Positions 37,167 to 44,814 of a stretch of 64,000 bases of DNA are shown here, piece after piece. Under the pieces are notes generated by a model, which saw only the letters and a list, made by a program, of their open reading frames with translations, was not told the DNA's origin and made no database searches. Within the stretch, counting starts at the first letter, position 1. Every line of letters begins with the position of its first letter. The position numbers and the translations under genes were made by a program. The stretch covers positions 1,550,001 through 1,614,000 of the forward strand of contig NZ_JADQDK010000001.1 in the NCBI RefSeq assembly GCF_019263705.2. The letters run 5' to 3'. This DNA is from Pseudonocardia abyssalis (GTDB lineage: Bacteria; Actinomycetota; Actinomycetes; Mycobacteriales; Pseudonocardiaceae).

Positions 37167-37184
37167 CCTGGCACGATGCCGGGC

Positions 37185-37667
37185 ATGAACGCCCGTTCCG
37201 ACCGGATCGACACGGACCCCGCCGCAACGGGCCCCGGGAACGACGCCGAGCTCACCGAGCTCGCCGCCCACCTGCGCCTGGCCGTGGGGCGGCTCAACCG
37301 GCGGATCCGGATCGACGGACGCGAGTCGATCCCGCCGCTGCAGCTCTCCGCGCTGGTCACGGTGGAACAGTGCGGCCCGCTGCGCCTGTCGGACCTGGCG
37401 CGGCGCGAGGCCGTCACCGCGCCGACGATGAGCCGCGTGCTCTCCGCGCTCGACGAGCAGGGCCTCGTCGTGCGCACCCCGGACCCGCAGGACGCCCGTG
37501 GCGTCCTGATCACCCTGTCCGAGGAGGGCTCCACGCGGCTCAACGAGGTCCGCACCACCCGCACCGCGCTGGTCGCCCGCCGCCTGGCCCGTCTCGACGA
37601 CGCCCAGCGCCGGGCCCTCGCGGCCGCCATGCCCGCGCTGGAGGCCCTGCTCGTCGACGACGAGTGA
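37185..37667 (+). CDS. MarR-family transcriptional regulator
   Basis: 160 residues with the MarR winged helix in about 30-135: LHLQ-type entry (IPPLQLSALVTVEQCGPLRLSDLARREAVTAPTMSRVLSALDEQGLVVRTPDPQDARGVLITLSEEG). Wing residues DPQDAR are canonical. ATG 37185 lies 7 nt after CACGAT (leaderless pattern); ATG 37176 is also in frame. No obvious target next door; neighbours are coaA and a GNAT gene. Confidence 0.87.
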   Translation: MNARSDRIDTDPAATGPGNDAELTELAAHLRLAVGRLNRRIRIDGRESIPPLQLSALVTVEQCGPLRLSDLARREAVTAPTMSRVLSALDEQGLVVRTPDPQDARGVLITLSEEGSTRLNEVRTTRTALVARRLARLDDAQRRALAAAMPALEALLVDDE

Positions 37668-37719
37668 GCCGCGCGCACACCGTTCGGCACCCGGGCACCG
37701 GTCCGCGACACTGCGGCCC

Positions 37720-38733
37720 ATGCTGCCGATCCGCACCGCCCGGCTGACGCTGCGCGCCCTCACCACCGCCGACGCGCCCGCCGTCGCCGCGTACCACGGC
37801 GACGCCGACGTCGCCCGGTACCAGGACTGGCCGCTCCCTGTCGACGGGGAGGCGATGCGGCGGCGTTTCGCCGACCAGCCACCCGCGCCGGAGCCGGGCC
37901 GCTGGATGCAGATCGGGGTGGAACACCACGGCGAACTGGTGGGCGACCTCGCCGTCGGGCTGGACACCGCCGGGCACCAGGCCGGGATCGGCTACTCGCT
38001 CCGCGCCGACCGCCAGGGGCTCGGCATCGGCCGCGAGGCCGTGTCGGCGCTGGTGGACGCCCTGCTCGACGGTCTCGGCGTGCACCGGATCTCCGCCACG
38101 CTCGATCCCGACAACGTCCGCTCCGCGCACCTGCTCGAACAGCTCGGGTTCCGCTACGAGGGCCGGTCGCCGTCCGCGGCGCTCGTGCGGGGCGCCTGGC
38201 TCGACGACGACCGCTACGCCCTGCTGGCCGCCGACCGCGAGGCCTGGCGCGCCCGCCCCACCGGCCCCCCGCAGGACGTCGCGCTGGTCCCGGTCGACGC
38301 GTCGACCACCCGCGCGGTGTGGCGGCTCGTGACCCACCGGTCCCAGGAACGGTTCGTCGCCACCACCGCGGTGTCGTTCGCGGACGCCCTGTTCCCCGAG
38401 TCCGTCGACGGGGTGCCGCTCCTCCCGTGGCTCCGGATGATCACCGCGGACGGGGAGCCCGCCGGGTTCGTGATGCTCGCCGAGGTCACCTCGACGGTTC
38501 CCGATCCGTACCTGTGGCGCCTGCTGGTCGACCGCCGCCACCAGCGCCGCGGCGTCGGGGCCCGCGCGGTCGGCCTGCTGGGCGAGCGGTTGCGGGAGCA
38601 GGGCCGCACCCGGCTGGTGACCAGCTGGGTGGAGGGCCCGGGCGGGCCGGGACCGTTCTACCGCCGCCTCGGCTTCGTCCCGACCGGGGAGATCGACGAC
38701 GGGGAGACCGTGGCCGCGCTGGCCCTCGGGTAG
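37720..38733 (+). CDS. Tandem GNAT acetyltransferase
   Basis: 337 residues holding two GNAT folds. Domain 1 (about 1-170) resembles RimJ/RimL (IRTARLTLRALTTADAPAVAAYHGD; acetyl-CoA loop ADRQGLGIGREAV). Domain 2 (about 185-335) has its own CoA loop VDRRHQRRGVGARAVGLL and the end FYRRLGFVPTGE. Both pyrophosphate-binding loops look intact, so both halves may be active. Substrates unknown. GACACT 7 nt before the ATG fits a leaderless start. Confidence 0.87.
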   Translation: MLPIRTARLTLRALTTADAPAVAAYHGDADVARYQDWPLPVDGEAMRRRFADQPPAPEPGRWMQIGVEHHGELVGDLAVGLDTAGHQAGIGYSLRADRQGLGIGREAVSALVDALLDGLGVHRISATLDPDNVRSAHLLEQLGFRYEGRSPSAALVRGAWLDDDRYALLAADREAWRARPTGPPQDVALVPVDASTTRAVWRLVTHRSQERFVATTAVSFADALFPESVDGVPLLPWLRMITADGEPAGFVMLAEVTSTVPDPYLWRLLVDRRHQRRGVGARAVGLLGERLREQGRTRLVTSWVEGPGGPGPFYRRLGFVPTGEIDDGETVAALALG

Positions 38734-38739
38734 GCCCGG

Positions 38740-39537
38740 TCAGACCTCCGCACCGTCCACGACCGTGCGCAGGTCGTCGTGCAGGAAGCTGAGGTGCCCG
38801 GCGATGCGGGCGGACTCGGGCAGCGGGTCGGGGTAGCCCCAGGCGGCGTCGGCGATCTCGCGGCCGTCGGCCAGGCGCAGGTTCCGGTAGCTCGACTCGC
38901 CCTTGTACGGGCAGCGCATGCGGGTCTCACTCGGCGTCAGCGTCGCGCGCACGTCGTCGGGCCGCAGGTACCAGCGCGTCGGGAGACCGGTCTCGTCCAG
39001 CCGCAGCGGCGCGTGTGACTCGGCCACCAGCTCGTCGCCCGCGAAGACCTGCACGTGACGGCTCGTCGGGCGGACGTCGACGCGGGTGTAGGGGTCGGTG
39101 AGATGGGCGAAGACCTGCTCGTCCTCGTCGAACCAGGCGTCGGCCGCCTCCCAGTACAGGCAGGCGTAGCCCAGCAGCCACGGCGCGGAGTCCACCGGCT
39201 CGGGGTAGGCCCACAGCGCGTCGGGGACGGTCCGGTCGCCGACCTGCAGCGTCCGGTAGGTGGCGTCGCCCTTGAACGGGCAGTGCGTGCTCAGCTCGCT
39301 CGGCACGAACGCGGTGAGGTCGATGTCGTCCTCGGGCACGTAGAGCCGGGGCAGCAGCGCGGTCTCGTGCAGCAGGGCGCCGCGGGTGGTGTCGAGGATC
39401 GTGCGGCCGGCGAACTCGGCGCGCACCCGTCGCGGGAACGGGTGCATGAGGAGCTTGTGCGCCGGTCCGTCGACGGTGTAGTTGACGGTCTGCGGCGCGC
39501 GCGGGGACAGCGGTCCGGTGGTGCGGGTGAGGCCCAT
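38740..39537 (-). CDS. DUF427-family protein, two repeats
   Basis: 265 residues with two DUF427 units: residues about 22-120 (VRAEFAGRTILDTTRGALLHETALLPRLYVPEDDI; STHCPFKGDATYRTLQVGDRTVPDALWAYPEP) and about 160-255 (HVQVFAGDELVAESHAPLRLDETGLPTRWYLRPDDV; MRCPYKGESSYRNLRLADGREIADAAWGYPDP). Each has the CP(F/Y)KG motif. Function unknown. ATG 39537 (MGLTRTTG); it ends 6 bp from the convergent GNAT gene. Confidence 0.88.
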   Translation of the reverse strand: MGLTRTTGPLSPRAPQTVNYTVDGPAHKLLMHPFPRRVRAEFAGRTILDTTRGALLHETALLPRLYVPEDDIDLTAFVPSELSTHCPFKGDATYRTLQVGDRTVPDALWAYPEPVDSAPWLLGYACLYWEAADAWFDEDEQVFAHLTDPYTRVDVRPTSRHVQVFAGDELVAESHAPLRLDETGLPTRWYLRPDDVRATLTPSETRMRCPYKGESSYRNLRLADGREIADAAWGYPDPLPESARIAGHLSFLHDDLRTVVDGAEV

Positions 39538-39654
39538 GTCACCGGCAACGCCGTCCCCGCGGCCGGGCATTCCGCCACAGGGCGAGCCGCACGTCGTGGT
39601 CGGTGAGCCAGGAGCTCAGCGCCAGCTCCACGGCCCACCGCGACCCCGTCCCGG

Positions 39655-39762
39655 ATGGGTGACGTGCTGGCGTCCTGGTCCGCCGAGGACGGCGACACGC
39701 TGGCGACCTTGCTCAACCGGCTCGACGTCGACCTCGACGCCCACCGTAGGTTGCCCTCATGA
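39655..39762 (+). pseudogene. MarR C-terminal remnant (35 codons)
   Basis: A 35-codon frame reading MGDVLASWSAEDGDTLATLL then NRLDVDLDAHRR resembles the last helix pair of MarR regulators (typically W...ED...L..LL.RL..DL). No winged-helix part is found upstream in this frame. Its TGA overlaps the ATG of the lactate monooxygenase gene (ATGA). Probably the tail of a lost regulator of that gene; a chance reading frame cannot be excluded. Confidence 0.35.
39747..39752 (+). promoter_or_regulatory. Leaderless -10 element (TAGGTT) of lactate monooxygenase gene
   Basis: TAGGTT, 6-nt spacer, ATG 39759; no ribosome site. It lies within the MarR remnant. Confidence 0.5.
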
Positions 39763-40937
39763 GCGCCCCCTTCTCCTCCTACGCCGCCGAGATCTACCTG
39801 CGCGGGCTGGGCGACGAGGTGCCCCGCTACCCGGCCGACCCGTCGCATCTCGAGGAGGCGGCCCGGTCCGTCCTCACCGACGGGCCGTTCGGCTACATCG
39901 CGGGCGGCGCCGGCCAGGGCACCACGATGCGCGCCAACCGCTCCGCGTTCGACCGGCACGGGTTCGTGCCGCGGATGCTGCGCGACACCACGTCCCGCGA
40001 CTGGTCCACCACCGTGCTCGGCACCTCGATGCCTGCACCGCTGCTCACGGCCCCGATCGGCGTCATGTCGATCCTGCACGCCGACGGCGAGCTCGCGGTG
40101 GCCCGCGCTGCTGCCTCGCTGGGTGTGCCGATGGTGCTCTCGACCGCCTCGTCCTACACGACGGAGGAGGTGGCGGAGGCGAGCGGCGACGGCCCGCGCT
40201 GGTACCAGCTGTACTGGCCCACCGAGGACGCGGTGACCGTCAGCCTGCTGCAGCGCGCCCGCGCGGCCGGCTACACGACGCTCGTCGTCACCCTCGACAC
40301 CTGGACGCTCGGCTGGCGCCCGGTGGACCTCGACGGCGCCTACCTGCCGTTCCTGCGCGGGGTCGGCACGGCGATCCCGTTCTCCGACCCCGCGTTCCGG
40401 GCCGGGCTGGCGAAGGCCCCCGAGGACGACCTGATGGCCGCGGTCGGGCGCTGGGTGCCGATGTTCACCGGCACCGCACTGCGCTGGGACCGCCTGGACC
40501 TGCTGCGCGAGCACTGGGACGGCCCGATCGTCCTGAAGGGGGTGCAGCACGTCGACGACGCGCTGCACGCGCTCGACGCCGGCATGGACGGGATCATCGT
40601 GTCCAACCACGGCGGGCGGCAGGTCGACCGCGCGATCGGGTCGCTCGACGCGCTGCCCGGCATCGTGGGAGCCGTCGGGGGGCGGGCGCCCGTCCTGTTC
40701 GACTCCGGCGTCCGTACCGGCTCCGACGCCGCCGTCGCGCTCGCGCTGGGCGCCGACGCCGTGCTGCTCGGCCGCCCGATGGCCTACGGGCTGGCGATCG
40801 GCGGCGAGGAGGGCGTGCGGCACGTGCTGCGCAGCGTGCTGGCCGAGCTCGACCTCACGCTCGCCCTCGCCGGGTTCGCCGACCTGGCGTCGTTGCGGGC
40901 CGCTCCGGATGTGCTGGGACGGGTCCCGGCGCGGTGA
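39759..40937 (+). CDS. Lactate 2-monooxygenase-like FMN enzyme
   Basis: 392-residue alpha-hydroxyacid oxidase. It fits mycobacterial lactate 2-monooxygenase (about 394 residues) better than dehydrogenases: YEIY-type start (SSYAAEIYLRGLGDEVP), YIAGGAGQGTTMRAN, LDTWTLGWRPVDLDGAYLPFLRG, and the active-site motif SNHGGRQVD with His284; FMN-binding LFDSGVRTGSDAAVALALGADAVLLGRP is intact. It would oxidise L-lactate or a related 2-hydroxy acid with O2 to acetate, CO2 and water, or to the keto acid. Confidence 0.88.
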   Translation: MSAPFSSYAAEIYLRGLGDEVPRYPADPSHLEEAARSVLTDGPFGYIAGGAGQGTTMRANRSAFDRHGFVPRMLRDTTSRDWSTTVLGTSMPAPLLTAPIGVMSILHADGELAVARAAASLGVPMVLSTASSYTTEEVAEASGDGPRWYQLYWPTEDAVTVSLLQRARAAGYTTLVVTLDTWTLGWRPVDLDGAYLPFLRGVGTAIPFSDPAFRAGLAKAPEDDLMAAVGRWVPMFTGTALRWDRLDLLREHWDGPIVLKGVQHVDDALHALDAGMDGIIVSNHGGRQVDRAIGSLDALPGIVGAVGGRAPVLFDSGVRTGSDAAVALALGADAVLLGRPMAYGLAIGGEEGVRHVLRSVLAELDLTLALAGFADLASLRAAPDVLGRVPAR

Positions 40938-40985
40938 TGCCATAGTGGGGCAGGACGTGGCGGCGAGAGGCACCTGGAGGACTGC

Positions 40986-42827
40986 GTGGACGGGGTCACC
41001 GCGCTGGTCGCCGCCCTGATCTCCGGCCTGAGGGCCGTGCTGAACACCGACCTGGTGGTCGGCGGCTGGGCCTGGGCGATCACGGTGCTGGGGGTGCTGG
41101 TCGGGCTGTTGCCCGCGGTCGGGGCCTTCCTGCTCGCGGTCTGGCGCAAGGGGATCGGGTCGCGCTACGGCGTCGGCGCCGCACTGGGCTTCATCGTCCT
41201 GGGCCTCGGGTCCGCCGGGCTGCTGCCGTGGCTGGCCTTCACCGCCACGGGGCGGGTCGTGCGGGCGGCCGCCGCGGGGGAGCAGGTCAACGGCCTCCGC
41301 TCCTCCGACGTCGCCGCGCTCGCCGAGCCGATCCCGGTGCCGTTCGCCGACCTCGTCTTCGCCTCGCAGGGCGACTACCTGGGCGGCACGTCGGTGCGCC
41401 AGGCGTTCGACCCGGCGAACCCGGCCGCGTTCGGGCTCGCGATCGGCGTGCTCGCCGTGCTGCCGCTGCTCGTCGCCGTGTTCGTGTGGATCCAGGCGCG
41501 GGTCGCGCTCCGCCGCGGCCCGACCTGGCCGGTGCACCTGTTCTGGATCCCCGCGCTCGCGGTGCCGTTCCTGACGGCCTCCACGCCCGCGGGGTCGTCG
41601 GGGCACCTGTGGATCGGTGCCGTCGGCGGGGCGTTCATCGGGATCTTCGTCGTGCTGCTGGCCGGGCGGCCGTCGCGGGAGACGGTCCGCCGGTCGCTGG
41701 AGCCCGCGGCCTCCCGCCGCGTCGACGCCCCGCCGCGCACGCCCGACCCGGTCTCCCGCGGCCCCGTGCGCAGCGCCCCCATCCGCAGCCGCCCGGTGCC
41801 CCCGACCCGGCCCGAGGACGTCGCCGCGGCCCGGTCGAAGCGGTCCGAGCGGCAGTTCACCCGGCCCCCGGAGCCGCTGGTGTCCGTGCCGCGTTCCGGC
41901 GTCGGCCCGACGCCCACGCTCGTCGCCGCCGGGCCGCTGTTCGGGGCGGCCGCGGCAGCGCCGGGTCCGCGCAACGGCGAACCGCGGTTCCGGATGATCC
42001 GGCGTCTGGGGGCCGGCGGCTTCGGCAAGGTCTGGCTCGCCCACGACGCGAAGCTCGGCCACGAGGTCGCGCTCAAGGCCGCGCACACCCCCGACGCCGA
42101 GACCGAGGAGCGCATCCGGCGCGAGGCCACGGCGCTGGGTTCGGTGCGCCACCCCAACTGCGTCCGGATCTTCGACCTGGTCGATGCCCGCAGCGACCCC
42201 GGCCTCGCCGAGCTCGAGGGCATGGTCCTGGTCATGGAGCACGTCGAGGGGACGCCGCTCGGCGAGCTCGTGCGCTCCCGCGGGCTGCTCGACGACATCG
42301 CGGCCGCGCGGGCCTGGGCGTCGGTCGCGGGGGCGCTCGACGCCGCGCACACCCGTGGCGTCATGCACCGCGACGTGAAGCCGGGCAACGTGATCGTCGA
42401 CGCCGCCGGGTACGCGCACCTGATCGACTTCGGGATCGCCCGCCGCACCGGCGACGCCACGCTGACCGTCGCCGGGTTCGTGCTCGGCACACCCGACTTC
42501 CTCGCCCCCGAGGTCGCGGGCGGGCGGCGGGCCACGCCGCAGTCGGACTCGTGGCAGCTCGCCGCCACCATCTCCTACGCCCTGACGGGTCACCCGCCCC
42601 GCGGCACGCACGGCGACGCCGTCTCCGGGCTGCGGGCGGCCGCGGCCGGTGCGCCGCTGTCGCAGCTCCCGGCCCGCAGCGCGCACACCGCCCTGTTGCA
42701 CGCCGCGATGCACAACGACCCGGCGCAGCGCCCACCGCTGTCCGCCGCGCGCGACGCCCTGGAGTCGTGGCTGCGCAGCGTCGACGCCGCCCCGGACGGG
42801 CCGGTGACCCAGGTGACGCGACGCTGA
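40986..42827 (+). CDS. Membrane Ser/Thr protein kinase, kinase domain C-terminal
   Basis: 613 residues with an inverted layout: five predicted membrane helices first (about 27-51, 61-84, 148-169, 183-199, 207-226), a Pro/Arg-rich linker, then a Hanks-type kinase (about 333-595) with GAGGFGKVW, Lys364, HRDVKPGN (Asp463), DFG (Asp481) and GTPDFLAPE. Most actinobacterial PknB-type kinases have the kinase domain N-terminal and a sensor outside; here the membrane part is the putative sensor. GTG 40986 follows GGAGG at 5 nt. Overlaps or abuts the acyltransferase-like gene downstream. Confidence 0.9.
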   Translation: MDGVTALVAALISGLRAVLNTDLVVGGWAWAITVLGVLVGLLPAVGAFLLAVWRKGIGSRYGVGAALGFIVLGLGSAGLLPWLAFTATGRVVRAAAAGEQVNGLRSSDVAALAEPIPVPFADLVFASQGDYLGGTSVRQAFDPANPAAFGLAIGVLAVLPLLVAVFVWIQARVALRRGPTWPVHLFWIPALAVPFLTASTPAGSSGHLWIGAVGGAFIGIFVVLLAGRPSRETVRRSLEPAASRRVDAPPRTPDPVSRGPVRSAPIRSRPVPPTRPEDVAAARSKRSERQFTRPPEPLVSVPRSGVGPTPTLVAAGPLFGAAAAAPGPRNGEPRFRMIRRLGAGGFGKVWLAHDAKLGHEVALKAAHTPDAETEERIRREATALGSVRHPNCVRIFDLVDARSDPGLAELEGMVLVMEHVEGTPLGELVRSRGLLDDIAAARAWASVAGALDAAHTRGVMHRDVKPGNVIVDAAGYAHLIDFGIARRTGDATLTVAGFVLGTPDFLAPEVAGGRRATPQSDSWQLAATISYALTGHPPRGTHGDAVSGLRAAAAGAPLSQLPARSAHTALLHAAMHNDPAQRPPLSAARDALESWLRSVDAAPDGPVTQVTRR

Positions 42828-43924
42828 GCGATCCGACGGCACCGGCCGGCTCGGCCGAGCGCCTCCTCGGGGTCGACGCCGCGCGGGCGGTGGCCCTCGC
42901 CGGGATGTTCGCCACCCACACGCTGCCACTCGCCGACCCCGACGGGTCGGCGTCGCTGACCGGGCTGGTCGCGCACGGGCGGTCCTCGGCGCTGTTCGCG
43001 GTGCTCGCGGGGGTGGGGATCGCGCTGTCGACGCGGGGGCTCCGCGGCCCCCGGGACCACGCCGCGGCCGGTGCGGGACTGCTGGTGCGGGCGGTGCTCG
43101 TCGGCCTGCTCGGGCTCGCGCTCGTCGGGCTGGATCCCCCGGTCGCGGTGATCCTCGCCTACTACGCGCTCCTGTTCGTCGTCGCGGTGCCGCTGCTGCG
43201 CCTGCGGGCGGGGGCGCTCGCGGCGGGGGCCGCGGTGATGGTCGTCGCCGGTCCGGTGCTGAGCCAGGTCCTGCGGGCGGGTCTGCCCGACGGGCCGGGC
43301 CCGCAGGCCGGGCTCGGGTCCCTCGCCGACCCCGGTCAGCTGCTGGTCACGCTGGTCCTGACCGGCTACTACCCGGTACTGCCCTGGACCGCGTACCTGC
43401 TCGCGGGCATGGCGGTGGGTCGGCTCGACCTGCGCGACCGCCGCGTGGCGGGGTGGCTCCTCGGCGGCGGGGCGGCACTGGCCGTGGTGGCCGCGGCCGG
43501 GTCGTGGTGGCTGGTGGGTGTCGCCGGGCCGGCGCTGGACGAGCGGGGGGTGCGGCACTACGGCACCACGCCCGTCGAGGCCTGGTGGTGGCTCGTCGTC
43601 GACGCCCCGCACTCGGGCACCCCGTTCGACCTGGCGCACACGATCGGCACGGCGCTCGCGGTCCTCGGCCTCGGGCTGCTGCTGCCGCGGGCCGTCGCGT
43701 GGCTGCCCGCGGCGGTCGGGGCGGTGCCGCTGACGCTCTACACCGGGCACGTGGTGTGGCTGGCGGCCCGGCCGACGGAGGGTGCGTCGACACTGCTCGC
43801 CCACCTCGGGGTCGCCGCCGTCGTCGGCGTGGGGCTGCGGCTGGCCGGGCGACGGGGTCCGCTGGAGTCGGTCGTCTCGGCCCCCGGCCGGGCGCTGCGG
43901 CGGCGGGTGGCGGCGCGGTCCTGA
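42824..43924 (+). CDS. Heparan-alpha-glucosaminide N-acetyltransferase-like membrane protein (DUF1624/DUF418 type)
   Basis: About 366 residues with 9-10 membrane helices. The N-terminal signature ERLLGVDAARAVALAGMFATHTLPLADPDG and the end with HVVWLAARP are typical of the DUF1624/DUF418 acyltransferase-like membrane family. Start is unclear: no ATG, GTG or TTG lies between the kinase stop and this conserved signature. Either CTG 42824, which overlaps the kinase stop as CTGA, or GTG 42767 (61-bp overlap) is used. The tight coupling suggests it works with the kinase, perhaps on cell-envelope glycans; that is inference. Confidence 0.75.
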   Translation: MSDPTAPAGSAERLLGVDAARAVALAGMFATHTLPLADPDGSASLTGLVAHGRSSALFAVLAGVGIALSTRGLRGPRDHAAAGAGLLVRAVLVGLLGLALVGLDPPVAVILAYYALLFVVAVPLLRLRAGALAAGAAVMVVAGPVLSQVLRAGLPDGPGPQAGLGSLADPGQLLVTLVLTGYYPVLPWTAYLLAGMAVGRLDLRDRRVAGWLLGGGAALAVVAAAGSWWLVGVAGPALDERGVRHYGTTPVEAWWWLVVDAPHSGTPFDLAHTIGTALAVLGLGLLLPRAVAWLPAAVGAVPLTLYTGHVVWLAARPTEGASTLLAHLGVAAVVGVGLRLAGRRGPLESVVSAPGRALRRRVAARS

Positions 43925-43937
43925 GCCCCGGCGGGGC
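43925..43937. terminator. GCCCC-GGC-GGGGC hairpin between convergent genes
   Basis: Five-bp GC arms immediately after the acyltransferase-like stop, in a 38-bp convergent gap. Weak terminator candidate. Confidence 0.35.
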
Positions 43938-43962
43938 CCACTCCCGGGGCGGGTGCGGCCCG

Positions 43963-44814
43963 TCAGGGCCTGTGGGGCCCGAGGAGGGCCCGGGCCCGGG
44001 CTGCCGCGTCGGCGGCCAGGCGGGGGAGGAGGCCGGGGTCGAGGCCCGGTGGGGGCGGGACCGCCGGCACCGACACCGGGCCGGGGTGGGACACGGCCGG
44101 CAGCGCCGTCGGGGTGGCGGCGTAGGCCTCCGCGGCCGGGACGGGACGGTCCAGCCGGGCTACGGCGTCGGAAGGGGCGGACCACGCCGTCCCGGGCCTC
44201 GCCGGATCGGGGACGGCCGACTCGGGAGTCGCCGTCGCGGTCGCGGGGGTGGCCGTCGCGGGGGTGGTGAGTGCGGCGATCAGGTCGTCGGCGGAGCGGC
44301 CGCGCAGGAGCAGCAGGACGAACGGATCCTCGTCGAGCAGCCAGGACGTCTGGTAGCACAGGGCGGCGGAGTGGGGGCACGGGTCGCCGATGTCGGGGCA
44401 GTCGCAGTCGGACTCCAGGTCGCCGACGCCGGGCAGCAGGTCCACGCCCGCCGCGTCGGCGGCGTCGACGAGGGCGCGGGGCAGCTCGCCGTCGAGCAGG
44501 GCGGCGAGGTGACCCGCCTCGGCGCCGGTCTGGCGGCGCAGCCGGTCCCAGTCGGCGTCGTCGAGCACCGGGACGTGCACGACGGTGCCGACCGGACCGT
44601 CGTCGGGGTCGTCGGCGACAGCGGAGAGCCGTCCCGGCGCCACGGTGATCGGCCCGAGCCGCCCGCTGCCGGCGAACCGGCGGCCGCGGCGCAGCACTCC
44701 CGCATCGAGGGCGGCATCCTCCAGCGCCGACACGAACTCGCGCGCCCACCACGACCGGCCGCGCTGTCCGGGCCGGGCGGCGAACGCGGGATAGCCCTTG
44801 GCCACGACCGTCAT
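43963..44814 (-). CDS. SWIM zinc-finger protein
   Basis: 283 residues. A central SWIM finger, residues about 135-155, reads DCDCPDIGDPCPHSAALCY (CxC...CxH). The N-terminal GRSWWAREFVSALED is typical of SWIM proteins paired with SNF2 helicases. After about residue 190 the chain becomes Pro/Ala/Thr-rich and disordered. It likely binds DNA or protein as partner of the upstream helicase; its ATG overlaps the helicase stop (ATGA). Last gene of the PadR-linked operon. Confidence 0.9.
   Translation of the reverse strand: MTVVAKGYPAFAARPGQRGRSWWAREFVSALEDAALDAGVLRRGRRFAGSGRLGPITVAPGRLSAVADDPDDGPVGTVVHVPVLDDADWDRLRRQTGAEAGHLAALLDGELPRALVDAADAAGVDLLPGVGDLESDCDCPDIGDPCPHSAALCYQTSWLLDEDPFVLLLLRGRSADDLIAALTTPATATPATATATPESAVPDPARPGTAWSAPSDAVARLDRPVPAAEAYAATPTALPAVSHPGPVSVPAVPPPPGLDPGLLPRLAADAAARARALLGPHRP

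Noticed and set aside
39541..39640. Minus-strand reading WAVELALSSWLTDHDVRLAL just upstream of the DUF427 gene
   Set aside because: Looks protein-like but is short, has no supported start and no family I recognise; not enough to call a gene.
39291..42929. A 1212-codon minus-strand frame opposite the oxidase and kinase
   Set aside because: It reads as Arg/Gly/Pro-rich low-complexity sequence, a shadow of high-GC plus-strand genes that have clear motifs.
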